A stretch of 64,000 nucleotides of DNA, taken from JBGPGW01 sp046349515. GTDB lineage: Bacteria > Pseudomonadota > Alphaproteobacteria > CADEGL01. Where the stretch lies: contig JAXMCE010000002.1 in assembly GCA_046349515.1 (NCBI GenBank), forward strand, positions 495,486 to 559,485, read 5' to 3'. Each line of letters starts with the position of its first letter. Positions within the stretch are counted from its first letter, which is position 1. Below, in pieces: positions 53,426-62,338 of the stretch. The notes under the pieces were generated by a model. That model searched no databases. It saw only the letters and a program-made list of their open reading frames with translations, and had not been told where the DNA came from. The translations under genes and the position numbers were made by a program.

Positions 53426-53731
53426 TTGCGATCATTCACCATCGAGAAGGCGGGAATCGACTTCCGCTATGCCTTGCCGAGTCCGCGGTTTCACCGATCG
53501 ATCGGCGCCTGGGCGGGCGTGCCGACTGATGCTGGCGGCAATCCCGTCGCACCGGATGTGTTTTCCGCGCGCCAGCACGAATGGCTGCCGACCGCGGACG
53601 ACCGCGCTTTCGTCGCCAGCCTGATGCACGCGGTCACCGAGCCCGGCAAGATGGCATCCTGGATCGCACCGCCCGACCGCGGAATCAACAACCTGCCCGT
53701 CGACTATGACTACGTCCGGCTGGCGTCGTGA
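53426..53731 (+). pseudogene. C-terminal remnant resembling benzoyl-CoA epoxidase BoxB
   Basis: A 101-residue frame opening at a TTG without a ribosome site. Its segments FRYALPSPRFHRSIGAWAGV, HEWLPTADDRAFVASLMH, TEPGKMASWIAPP and the terminal NLPVDYDYVRL resemble, from memory, the last ~100 residues of BoxB (about 470 residues). The diiron-carrying N-terminal part is absent: upstream in the same frame there is a stop at about 53360 and no BoxB-like sequence. It is probably a truncated relic of an aerobic benzoyl-CoA pathway, unless the C-terminal domain exists as a stand-alone protein. Confidence 0.5.
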
Positions 53732-53785
53732 CCTTGGCGCAGAGTCCTGCGAGCGACGAACGTCCCGGTGATCGCCCGATCGGCC

Positions 53786-54970
53786 TCAAAACAGGCGGTG
53801 CCGTGTTCGGCTGAGGCGCTCATGGCCCGCTGGGGTGATGAGCACGGGCTCGCCGACATAAAGGCTCGCCTGCCCATCGGCCGTGAGCGAGCCGATGAAA
53901 TAGAAGATCGTCATGCCTGGCTCAAAGCGATGCGGATCGGTCGTCTTGAGGCGGAGGTGATCGAGCCAGCTTGGCGCATAGCCGATCCCTGTCCCGTAAC
54001 CGACGTGACGGCCGGCGCGCGAATAGCCGCGCGCCGCGAGCCTCTCGCGCACCTGGCGGGCCAAGTCACCGACGGGGCGGCCGGGCCGGATCGTCTCGAA
54101 GCCTGATTCGAGCGCGTCTACCAGCGCGCCATGAAGACGCTCCACGTCCGGAGAAGGCGCGCCGATCGCCCAGGACTGGACGCCGACCGCATGGTACCGC
54201 CGCGCCGCCGCGCCGATTTCGATGACGAACGGCTCGCCGTCGCGAAGGATGCGGTCGGTCGCGGACCCGTGCGTCTGCATGAGAGTGCGGGTCCCCGCCA
54301 TGATGGGCGGTGGCAAGGCCGGGATGTCTGCGCCGGCCGCGTGCATGCGCGACAAGACGGCGGCATGCACATCGAGCTCGCGTACGCCGGGCCGCATCAC
54401 CGCGCGGGCCGCCTCGAATCCGAGGTCCATGAACCGGACCGCGTCGCGGAACAGCGCAATCTCGGCCGGCGACTTGATAAGTCGCAGCTCGGCCACGAGC
54501 TCGGAGGCATCGACCAAATCGACGGAATCAGGGAGCGCCTCAATGAGCGCGTCATAGTGGTGCGCCAGCAAGGCATGACTCTTCTTCTCGATACCCACGC
54601 GAACGCGCCGCCCCTGGAGCCCGAGGTCGCGCAAAGCGCCGGCGGTCATGTCGCCGGGGCTGTCCGCGGAATCGTCGTACCAGACGCGTACATCGCCGAT
54701 GAACGGACTTTCCCTCAGCACGAGTTCATCCGGCGCCCGGCAGATCGCGATCGGCGGTCGCCCGTCCACGGGCAGCACGGCGACCTGATAGACCCAGTAG
54801 CCGATCTGATCGTAGCCGAAGAGGTAGTAGAGGCTCTCCTGATTGAACAGCAGCAAGGCATCGAGTCCTGCCGCCGCGCACGCCTCGCGCGTGCGCGCGA
54901 GCCGCGCCTCGTACTCCTTTTTCTCGAACGTCAGAGGCGCCCAGGAGCCGTCTCGTCCGGCATTGCCCAT
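53786..54970 (-). CDS. M24/creatinase-fold (Xaa-Pro peptidase-like) protein with eroded metal site
   Basis: A 394-residue two-domain protein. Residues about 15-150 are a creatinase N-domain (ESLYYLFGYDQIGYWVYQVA) and 160-394 the pita-bread domain (IKSPAEIALFRDAVRFMDLG). A histidine remains in GRHVGYGTGIGY (about 330). The usual Asp-Asp ligands are replaced (VIEIGAAARRYHAVGVQ), and the GMvf-EP ligand segment reads PGMTIFYFIGSLTADG without the glutamate. Creatinase and ectoine-hydrolase-type members also lack metal, so this is more likely a C-N hydrolase than a peptidase. The patatin gene lies just upstream on the same strand, 10 bp apart. Confidence 0.82.
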   Translation of the reverse strand: MGNAGRDGSWAPLTFEKKEYEARLARTREACAAAGLDALLLFNQESLYYLFGYDQIGYWVYQVAVLPVDGRPPIAICRAPDELVLRESPFIGDVRVWYDDSADSPGDMTAGALRDLGLQGRRVRVGIEKKSHALLAHHYDALIEALPDSVDLVDASELVAELRLIKSPAEIALFRDAVRFMDLGFEAARAVMRPGVRELDVHAAVLSRMHAAGADIPALPPPIMAGTRTLMQTHGSATDRILRDGEPFVIEIGAAARRYHAVGVQSWAIGAPSPDVERLHGALVDALESGFETIRPGRPVGDLARQVRERLAARGYSRAGRHVGYGTGIGYAPSWLDHLRLKTTDPHRFEPGMTIFYFIGSLTADGQASLYVGEPVLITPAGHERLSRTRHRLF

Positions 54971-54980
54971 GGTGCGTTCA

Positions 54981-57200
54981 CTATGGCTGCATCGCGACTG
55001 CCGTCGGGCAGCGCGCGGCGACCTCCGCCTTCTCGCGTGCCGTGCCGAGCGCGACGAGCAGGTCGCTCAGCGCCTTGCCGTTGCCGCAGGAACAGCGGAG
55101 CTGGCGAGCCATCAGCGCTTCGGACGACTTCGAAAGGGCCCAGCCAAGCGCCGGATCCGGCGCGCCGGATTCAGCGCACAGCCGGAAATGCACGAACACG
55201 GGCGCCGCGCCTTCCGCGAGGCCGTGCGTGTACTCGGCCAGCTCGTCGGACGCGAGAATTCCGCGCGCCGTGCGCGTGGCGAAAATGGCCCTCAGCGGCC
55301 CGGCCGCTTCGTTGCCCCAACTCGCGCCTTTTTTCGGGGTCGGCGCCTTGGGAACCCGGTCGTCATCGGCGATATCGGTCCCGGCGAGGGCCGGATCGCT
55401 GCTGATCTGCACGACCACGGGACGCACTTTGATATGTCCGGTCCGCCCAAGCTCCTTGAGCGCGCCGCGCAAGGCCTCTTGCGCCGTCGCCGCGCCGAAA
55501 TTCTCGAAATAGCCGCCGTCGACGATGTGTTCGGCCTTGATTACGCTTCGGCTCATCCGCCCGGCAGGCGTGACGTAGGGGAACCGCGCGCTGTTCAGCA
55601 CGGCCGTGCTCAACCGGATTTCGTAACCGGCGACATCGTAGAAATCGAACGTATCCGAGAAAATCGCGGGATCGATCTTGAGGTTGCTGGTGATAATCCG
55701 CTTCCCCGTCTCCTCATGGGTCCCGTTCAACAAGAGCGCGGGTCGATGCGCCGCGCGACCGTCGCCCGAGCGCGACCAGAGCTCGTTGAACGGAGTAGCG
55801 AACCGATCTGCTGCCGGCCGCCAGGACGCCGCGCGCCAGCCGTGCTCCCAGGATTTCTCGAGAGCGGCCGCCCGGTCCGGGAAAATGCCGAGCGGGAAAA
55901 AACGCTGCATGAGATCGGGATAGAGAAGACCCGCGAGGGTCGGGGCCAAGAAGTCGCGGTCGAGCACCGCCTGGCCCCGCCGCTCGACACTTCCCGCGGT
56001 TTCGGGAGTCCGCTCTCCCTCGGCTTGGGGGCAGTGGACATCGTCTTCGCGCAAGATGCTCGCGAAGACCGCCGCGCCAAGACTGCCGCCGGACACGCCA
56101 CTGATGGCGAAGAGACGATCGGCAAACCGCGGCTCGATGTCTTGCACGGCGCCCAGCACCGTTGCCGTCCAGTATGCGGCGCGAAGGCCACCTCCAGCGG
56201 TCGCGACCATGACGAGTGGCGCCGGTCCCTCTTGAGCATCGAGGCACGACGACCACGCATCGACAGCCTCAGCGAGGCTTTTTCGCTCGGGGAGGATCGG
56301 ACCACTGCTCTCGACGGCTGGCCGCACTGCGTGGTTGTCGTTCCAGATGCTGAACACGACCGCAGCCAGCAAGAGAGTCGTGACGACCGGAAACCGCGCC
56401 GCACGCGACAGGTAGACGAGGTAGCTGCCGAACGGAACAATGGAACTCATGGCAAGAAACGCGACGCCCGGCGCTCCGAAGGTGAGCCCCATGGAGACGG
56501 GCGCGGTCCATGCCCACAGCGCTGTCGCGACCGAATAGCCGCCCGTCAACCAAATCCAGATTTTCCATGTTCCTGGCAAGTCGCCGAACGAGCGGAGCTC
56601 AGCTTTCCGGCGCAGCAAGCGCGGAACGATTCCCTGGCCCGGCTGTCCATCCTTCGTGAAGTGGCGTTCGATGCGGGCGATGATTTCCCGGCGTCGCATG
56701 ATGAGCAGATAAAAGGCGATACCAAGAACGAACGTCGCCACGGCCAGACCCAGCAGCGTTCCATTGCGCGCGCCAGTGACGAGCCAGGTCCGCAAGACCG
56801 CGCAACCCACGAAGGCAAAAGCGCCGCCGCCGAGAATTCTCGGAATATTGCGGATGAGCCAACCGCGACGCGTGCTCTCATCCCGTGTCCGCCCATGCAC
56901 GAAAGTCAGAATGTGTCGCGCCCAAAACCAACTCTGGAACGCCCACACGGCAATCGCGATCAGGAAGAACAGGATCCATTGAATCTGCTTTGGCCCGGAA
57001 TCGCCAAGGCGCACCGAGAGCTCGCGCCCTTGATCGGTCACGAGCAGCGCGAACCCGCCGGCCGCCACGACGATGGCGCTGAACCGGCAGGGCTTCAACA
57101 CGTCGAGGATATTGTCGACGAGAGTCCAGCCCCAGCGGAGCCCACGCAAGGCTGCGCAAAGCACCCTGCCGAGGAGCGTCGCACGGAATGTCTCGCTCAT
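54981..57200 (-). CDS. membrane-anchored patatin-like phospholipase
   Basis: A 739-residue protein. The N-terminal ~310 residues contain about seven hydrophobic helices (for example ILFFLIAIAVWAFQSWFWAR and TLLGLAVATFVLGIAFYLLI). The C-terminal part is a patatin hydrolase: oxyanion loop VATAGGGLRAAYW (about residue 335), nucleophile elbow ISGVSGGSLGAAVF (Ser near 371) and the catalytic-dyad Asp in EHIVDGGYFENFG (about 558). Lipid acyl hydrolase activity at the inner membrane is expected. A predicted 13-codon-plus upstream extension is unneeded; ATG 57200 follows a run of G. It lies 10 bp upstream of the M24 gene, same operon. Confidence 0.85.
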   Translation of the reverse strand: MSETFRATLLGRVLCAALRGLRWGWTLVDNILDVLKPCRFSAIVVAAGGFALLVTDQGRELSVRLGDSGPKQIQWILFFLIAIAVWAFQSWFWARHILTFVHGRTRDESTRRGWLIRNIPRILGGGAFAFVGCAVLRTWLVTGARNGTLLGLAVATFVLGIAFYLLIMRRREIIARIERHFTKDGQPGQGIVPRLLRRKAELRSFGDLPGTWKIWIWLTGGYSVATALWAWTAPVSMGLTFGAPGVAFLAMSSIVPFGSYLVYLSRAARFPVVTTLLLAAVVFSIWNDNHAVRPAVESSGPILPERKSLAEAVDAWSSCLDAQEGPAPLVMVATAGGGLRAAYWTATVLGAVQDIEPRFADRLFAISGVSGGSLGAAVFASILREDDVHCPQAEGERTPETAGSVERRGQAVLDRDFLAPTLAGLLYPDLMQRFFPLGIFPDRAAALEKSWEHGWRAASWRPAADRFATPFNELWSRSGDGRAAHRPALLLNGTHEETGKRIITSNLKIDPAIFSDTFDFYDVAGYEIRLSTAVLNSARFPYVTPAGRMSRSVIKAEHIVDGGYFENFGAATAQEALRGALKELGRTGHIKVRPVVVQISSDPALAGTDIADDDRVPKAPTPKKGASWGNEAAGPLRAIFATRTARGILASDELAEYTHGLAEGAAPVFVHFRLCAESGAPDPALGWALSKSSEALMARQLRCSCGNGKALSDLLVALGTAREKAEVAARCPTAVAMQP

Positions 57201-57522
57201 TGGTCCCCCCCACCGCGCTACGGACAAGTTCAGACGAACCAGGCCAGCCCCCTCAAGATCTGGCCGAGGATGGCACCCGTGCGGGCCATTTGTGGTCCTC
57301 GATTCTCGGCGCCAGCCTCTCGGTCGCGGTTCCCACAACCCGTCGCAGTGCCTACCATACGCCTTTCCGCGAACTCCCTCAGTTCCTCTTTCCTGAACCG
57401 AGGGGAACGGCTAGGGCGTCCGCCGCGACCGTGCCTGAAAGAATTGACAGGTGAACTGGCTGGCGCAACCCTTGGCGCGAGCGAAGCGACGGACGAAGCG
57501 CGGCTTGCACAGGGAGCGGGGA
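57201..57522. other. divergent intergenic region, patatin / Liv-type operon
   Basis: About 320 bases without a gene I can support. A perfect TTGACA occurs at 57444-57449 on the plus strand, but 17 bases later there is only AACCCT, so any promoter there would be poor at the -10. The region presumably drives both the patatin operon and the Liv-type operon. Confidence 0.4.
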
Positions 57523-58338
57523 GTGACGGACTCGGCGCCCATCTTGGAAGCGCGCGGCCTCAGCCTGGCATTCGGCGGCCTCACGGCGCTCGATGCCGTG
57601 AGCTTCGCGGTCCGCCCGGGCGAATTGTACTCGATCATCGGCCCGAACGGCGCGGGGAAGACCTCGCTCCTCAACTGCATCTCGGGCCGCTACAGCCCGA
57701 GCGAAGGCGAGATTCTTTACAAGGGCCGCGACATCACGCGTCTGCGCCCCAACCATCGGGCGGGACTCGGCATCGGGCGAACGTTTCAGAATCTCGCACT
57801 CTTCGGACATATGAGCGTGCTCGACAACATCATGGTCGGCCGCCACCATCTCCTGAAATCCAACTTCCTCACGGGCGCCCTCTATTGGCTGGGCGGCGCC
57901 GAGCGCGAGGAGCTGGCCCACCGCCGGCAGGTCGAAGAGATCATCGACTTCCTCGAAATCCAGCACATCCGCCATGCGACCGCGGGCACGCTCGGCTACG
58001 GATTGCGGAAGCGCGTCGAGCTCGCACGCGCCATCGCCTTGAAACCCGACCTGCTGCTGCTCGATGAACCCATGGCCGGCATGAACCTCGAAGAGAAGGA
58101 GGACATGGCCCGCTACATCATCGATCTCAACGAAGAGTGGGACATGTCGATCATCATGATCGAGCACGACATGGGCGTCGTCATGGATCTCTCGCACCGG
58201 GTCATGGTCTTGGATTTCGGCAAGCTCATCGCCCTTGGGACGCCCGACGCCGTGCGCAAGGATGAGCACGTGAAGCGCGCCTATCTCGGCGAGGACGACG
58301 TCGCCTCGCGCGCAGCGGCAGCACGGACCTCGCCATGA
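57523..58338 (+). CDS. livG: branched-chain amino-acid-type ABC transporter ATPase (LivG-like)
   Basis: A 271-residue nucleotide-binding subunit. Walker A is IIGPNGAGKTSLLNCISG (about residues 38-55), the LivG-type Q-loop lies in GIGRTFQNLALFGHMSVLDN, the signature region is degenerate as LGYGLRKRVELARAIA, and Walker B is LLLLDEPMAGMN followed by the H-loop in IEHDMGVVMDLS. I chose GTG 57523 with GGGAGCGGGGA upstream; the frame also opens at GTG 57451. Its end overlaps the acyl-CoA ligase start in ATGA. First gene of the uptake operon. Confidence 0.9.
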   Translation: MTDSAPILEARGLSLAFGGLTALDAVSFAVRPGELYSIIGPNGAGKTSLLNCISGRYSPSEGEILYKGRDITRLRPNHRAGLGIGRTFQNLALFGHMSVLDNIMVGRHHLLKSNFLTGALYWLGGAEREELAHRRQVEEIIDFLEIQHIRHATAGTLGYGLRKRVELARAIALKPDLLLLDEPMAGMNLEEKEDMARYIIDLNEEWDMSIIMIEHDMGVVMDLSHRVMVLDFGKLIALGTPDAVRKDEHVKRAYLGEDDVASRAAAARTSP

Positions 58339-60260
58339 CCCTCGATCTGCCCGATCTCGATCGTCATGACACTTTGCCGCGACTCTTGGCCTACAACGCG
58401 GCCCACCACCCCGATGGGGTCGCGCTGCGTGAGAAGGATCTCGGGCTCTGGCACCCTTACACCTGGACCGACTATGCACGCCATGTGCGGCGGTTTGCCT
58501 TGGGTTTGAGGTCCATCGGCGTCGGCCCCGGGGATGTGGTGGCGATCCTCGGCGACAATCGGCCCGAATCCTTGTTCGGCGAAATCGCGGCTCACGCGTT
58601 GCGCGCCATGAGCCTCGGCATCTATCGCGACGCGCTCGAGGATGAGGTCGCTTACCTCATCGAATACGCCCGAGCCAAAGTTGTGTTCGCCGAGGACGAG
58701 GAGCAGATCGACAAGCTGATCGGCCTTGGGGCCCGCGTCGCCTGCGTCGAACGCATCATCTACTCGGATCCGCGCGGCATCAGGAAGTTGTCCGATCCGC
58801 GCCTCATGAGCACCGTCGAGCTCGAATCGCTGGGCGAAGCGATCGAGCGAGCTGAGCCAGGGCTTTACGATTCGCTCCTCGAGGCGGGCTCTGGCGAGGA
58901 CGTGGCGATTCTCTGCACAACGTCCGGCACGACGGCGCGGCCGAAATTGGCCATGCTCCAGGCCGGGCGCTTCATCAAGCATTGTGCGAGTTATCTCCAC
59001 GCCGACCCCAAGGACGCGAGCGATGAATACGTCTCGGTCCTGCCTCTCCCCTGGATCATGGAGCAGGTGTACGCCGTGGGGAAATCGTTGCTTTCGCGCA
59101 TGAAGATCAATCTCGTCGAGGAGCCCGAGACGATGATGCACGACATGCGCGAGATCGGGCCGACCTTCCTGTTGCTCGCCCCGCGAGTCTGGGAAGCGAT
59201 CGCGGCCGATGTGCGCTCGCGCATGCTCGACGCCTCGCCCTTGAAACGCTGGCTCTACCAGCACGGCATGCGTCTTGGGCTCGCCGCCGCCGCGAGAGGG
59301 CGCCGGTCTGCCCTTGCCGATGCCCTCCTGTTCCGGGCGCTCCGCGACCGTTTGGGCTTCTCCCGCCTCAGATCCGCCGCGACCGGAGGCGCCGCCCTCG
59401 GGCCCGAGACGTTTCGATTCTTCCTCGCCCTTGGCGTGCCTCTGCGCCAGATCTACGGCCAGACCGAATTGATCGGCGCCTATACGATCCATCGTCCGAG
59501 CGATGTCAATTTCGACACGGTGGGCTTTCCCTTCGATGCCGGGATCGAAGTGCGGATCGACGAGCCCGACGCCAACGGCGTCGGCGAGATCATCACGCGG
59601 CATCCCAACATGTTCCTCGGCTACTTCAAGAACGAAGCCGCGACGGCCTCGGAGATCCGCGACGGCTGGATGCGTACGGGCGATGCCGGATATTTCGACG
59701 CACAGGGTCACCTCGTCGTCATCGATCGCATCAAGGACATCGCGACGACGGGAGAAGGCACGCGCTTCTCTCCTCAGTTCATCGAGAACAAACTCAAATT
59801 CTCGCCTTACGTTGGCGAGGCCGTGATCCTGGGCGATGGACGCGAATACCTCTCGGCCATCATCTGCATTCGCCTCTCGACCGTCTCCAAATGGGCCGAG
59901 AAGAGCCGCGTCGCCTACACGACCTACAGCGACCTCGCCGCCAAACCGGCGATTTACGATCTTCTGCGGCGCGAGGTCGAGGCGATCAACGCCTCGCTGC
60001 CTGAGGCACAACGCATTCGGAAGTTTCTCCTCCTCTACAAGGAGCTCGACGCGGACGACGGCGAGCTCACGCGCACGCGCAAGGTGCGACGCAACGTCAT
60101 CGGCGAAAAATACCGCGACATCATCGACACGATCTATTCCGAGCATCGCTCCGTCGACATCGATACCACGATCGCGTTCCAGGACGGCACCACGCAGCGG
60201 GTCAAGGCGACCCTGCCGATCGTCGATCTATCCGCCGTTTCCGTCGCCAGAGCCGCTTGA
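58335..60260 (+). CDS. long-chain-type acyl-CoA synthetase (AMP-binding) embedded in a Liv-type operon
   Basis: A 641-residue adenylating enzyme. The phosphate loop is LCTTSGTTARPKLAMLQ (about residues 193-209), and A5 reads YGQTELIGAYT. The A7/A8 region reads MRTGDAGYFDAQGHLVVIDR and then KDIATTGEGTRFSPQFIEN. The extended A3-A4 region PWIMEQVYAVGKSLLSRMKI is typical of long-chain/FACS-type enzymes. It would convert a carboxylic acid to its CoA thioester as it enters the cell. Translationally coupled to livG by ATGA overlap and followed at 25 bp by the permease gene. Confidence 0.9.
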   Translation: MTLDLPDLDRHDTLPRLLAYNAAHHPDGVALREKDLGLWHPYTWTDYARHVRRFALGLRSIGVGPGDVVAILGDNRPESLFGEIAAHALRAMSLGIYRDALEDEVAYLIEYARAKVVFAEDEEQIDKLIGLGARVACVERIIYSDPRGIRKLSDPRLMSTVELESLGEAIERAEPGLYDSLLEAGSGEDVAILCTTSGTTARPKLAMLQAGRFIKHCASYLHADPKDASDEYVSVLPLPWIMEQVYAVGKSLLSRMKINLVEEPETMMHDMREIGPTFLLLAPRVWEAIAADVRSRMLDASPLKRWLYQHGMRLGLAAAARGRRSALADALLFRALRDRLGFSRLRSAATGGAALGPETFRFFLALGVPLRQIYGQTELIGAYTIHRPSDVNFDTVGFPFDAGIEVRIDEPDANGVGEIITRHPNMFLGYFKNEAATASEIRDGWMRTGDAGYFDAQGHLVVIDRIKDIATTGEGTRFSPQFIENKLKFSPYVGEAVILGDGREYLSAIICIRLSTVSKWAEKSRVAYTTYSDLAAKPAIYDLLRREVEAINASLPEAQRIRKFLLLYKELDADDGELTRTRKVRRNVIGEKYRDIIDTIYSEHRSVDIDTTIAFQDGTTQRVKATLPIVDLSAVSVARAA

Positions 60261-60285
60261 AGATGCCACATAGGGCTGCCGCATC

Positions 60286-61179
60286 ATGAATGCCCCGCTC
60301 CTGCTTCAACTTCTCCTGAATGGCGTGATCGTGGGCACGCTTTACGGCGTCGTCGCCATGTGCTTCGTGCTCATCTACAAGGCTTCCCAGGTCGTCAATT
60401 TCGCGCAGGGCGAGTTCCTCCTGATCGGCGCATGGATGTGCTGGTGGCTCCTCACGGAATTTCGACTGCCATTCGCGGTCGGCTTTCTTGCCACGCTCAT
60501 CGTCATGCTCGTCTTCGGCGTGTTGCTGCAGATCATCGTGCTGCGACCCTTGATCGGCGAGCCCGTCATCAGTGTCATCATGGTGACGATCGGCCTGTCG
60601 ATCTTCCTCCAGGCGCTCATGCGCTGGCTGTTCGGCGTGACGGTGCAACCTTTCCCGCAGGTGTTCTCGGCGGCATCGGTCACGATCTTCGGCCTCGCGG
60701 TGCAAACGGCCTATGTCATGAGTTTCGTCATCTCGCTGGTCATCATGGTGGCCTTCGCCCTCTTCTTTAAGTATTCCCGCCTCGGCCTCGCCATGCGCGC
60801 GACGGCCTTCGACCAGCAGGTCGCCCAGTCCATGGGCATCTCCATCAAGCAGGTGTTCGCCATGTCTTGGGCCATCTCAGCGATGGTCTCGGCGCTGGCC
60901 GGTGTCGTCACCGGCATGGTGAGCGGCGTGTCTTCCGGACTCTCTGTGATCGGGATCAAAGTCTTCCCGGCGATCATCGTTGGCGGCCTCGATTCGATCG
61001 TGGGCGCGGTCGTGGGCGGGCTCATCATCGGCGTGCTCGAGAACGCAGCCGAGTACGGGGACAGCCAGATCCTCCACTGGGGCAATATGTTCGCGATCGC
61101 GCCGTTCTACGTCCTCATCGTCATCCTGATGATCAAGCCGTACGGTCTGTTCGGCACCCGGACGATCGAGCGGATTTGA
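60286..61179 (+). CDS. livH: branched-chain amino-acid-type ABC permease (LivH-like)
   Basis: A 297-residue inner-membrane permease with about eight helices. It starts LLLQLLLNGVIVGTLYGVVA, and the EAA-like loop region is RATAFDQQVAQSMGISIKQVFAMSW (family form), followed by GGLDSIVGAVVGGLIIGVLE. It pairs with LivM in the transport complex. ATG 60286. The LivM gene follows after four bases, so the two are translationally linked. Confidence 0.92.
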   Translation: MNAPLLLQLLLNGVIVGTLYGVVAMCFVLIYKASQVVNFAQGEFLLIGAWMCWWLLTEFRLPFAVGFLATLIVMLVFGVLLQIIVLRPLIGEPVISVIMVTIGLSIFLQALMRWLFGVTVQPFPQVFSAASVTIFGLAVQTAYVMSFVISLVIMVAFALFFKYSRLGLAMRATAFDQQVAQSMGISIKQVFAMSWAISAMVSALAGVVTGMVSGVSSGLSVIGIKVFPAIIVGGLDSIVGAVVGGLIIGVLENAAEYGDSQILHWGNMFAIAPFYVLIVILMIKPYGLFGTRTIERI

Positions 61180-61182
61180 GCC

Positions 61183-62241
61183 ATGGCGACGGCGATCTTC
61201 CGCCCCTGCGGCGATTTCAAGACGTCCTACCGGACCGACACGACGATCTTCCCGACGCGCCTGTCGCGCCTCGCATGCCTGGCTGGCGTGGCGCTCCTGG
61301 CTGCGGCGCCCCTCGCGCTCTCCGGCTACTACCTCAACATGCTGATCCAGATCGGCTACTACGGCATCGCCGCGCTCGGCCTCAACATTCTCGTCGGCTT
61401 CACGGGGCAGATCAGCTTGGGCCACAGCGCTTTCTTCGGCTTCGGCGCGTTCGCTTCCGCCTGGCTCCACAACGCCTTCGGCGTGCCGGTCGCCCTATCG
61501 ATCCCGCTTGCGGGCGTGCTTACCACCGCCGTGGGCATGGTGTTCGGCCTTCCGGCTGCGCGCTTGAAGGGCCTCTATCTCGCGATCGCGACGCTTGCCT
61601 CGCAATTCATCATCCAGGACTTCTTCGCGCGCGCTGACTGGTTCAGCGGCGGCGCAGCGGGTGCCAATGCCGGCACCTTCGCCCTGTTCAGTTTCGAATT
61701 CTCGACCGACCAGCGCTATTTCTACGTCGTCCTGGCTTACGTCGTGATCATGTACATCGCGGCGGCCAATCTCATGCGTACGCGCGACGGGCGCGCGCTC
61801 ATCGCCGTGCGCGACCACTACCTCTCCGCCGAGATCATGGGGATCAACCTGACGAAGTACCGGATCCTCTCCTTCGGCATTTCCTCGTTCTATGCGGGCG
61901 TGGGCGGCGCTCTCTTCGCGCACTATCTCGGCTTCGTTGGCGTCGAAGGCTTCGACATCCTGCTGTCGATCCAGTTCCTCGGCATGATCATCATCGGCGG
62001 GCTTGGCTCGATCATGGGATCGCTCATGGGCACGGCCTTCCTCGTGCTGCTGCCCGAGGCCATGGAGCTCCTCACAAAGAGCTTGAAACACATCCCGTCG
62101 CTGACCGCGGGCCTGCCCTACCTGAAACAGATGTCGATCGGCCTCGCCATCATCTTGTTCCTTGTGTTCGAGCCGGACGGGCTTGCCCACCGCTGGCGGC
62201 AGGTCAAGGCGTACTGGAAACTCTACCCGTTCTCATACTAG
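61183..62241 (+). CDS. livM: branched-chain amino-acid-type ABC permease (LivM-like)
   Basis: A 352-residue permease with about nine helices after a 25-residue hydrophilic N-terminus. The family segments GLNILVGFTGQISLGHSAFF (about residues 66-85) and ALIAVRDHYLSAEIMGINLT (the coupling region) are present, with GMIIIGGLGSIMGSLMGTAF near the end. It forms the LivHM heterodimer. ATG 61183. The binding-protein gene follows 97 bp downstream. Confidence 0.92.
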   Translation: MATAIFRPCGDFKTSYRTDTTIFPTRLSRLACLAGVALLAAAPLALSGYYLNMLIQIGYYGIAALGLNILVGFTGQISLGHSAFFGFGAFASAWLHNAFGVPVALSIPLAGVLTTAVGMVFGLPAARLKGLYLAIATLASQFIIQDFFARADWFSGGAAGANAGTFALFSFEFSTDQRYFYVVLAYVVIMYIAAANLMRTRDGRALIAVRDHYLSAEIMGINLTKYRILSFGISSFYAGVGGALFAHYLGFVGVEGFDILLSIQFLGMIIIGGLGSIMGSLMGTAFLVLLPEAMELLTKSLKHIPSLTAGLPYLKQMSIGLAIILFLVFEPDGLAHRWRQVKAYWKLYPFSY

Positions 62242-62338
62242 CGGGGTGGTCGATCTGATAGACTTCTCGCCATGGAGCGGTCCGCCAAGGACGCTCATTG
62301 GCGGCAAGCCATGCCAACTAAAGAAGGAGGCATGTCAC

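Noticed and set aside
57444..57472. Sigma-70 promoter built on the TTGACA upstream of livG
   Set aside because: The -35 hexamer is perfect but no acceptable -10 is present at 16-18 bases, so it is mentioned only within the intergenic entry.
54843..58067. 1074-codon plus-strand open frame spanning the M24, patatin and intergenic regions
   Set aside because: It is antisense to two genes with clear motifs and has arginine- and proline-heavy composition typical of GC-rich shadow frames.
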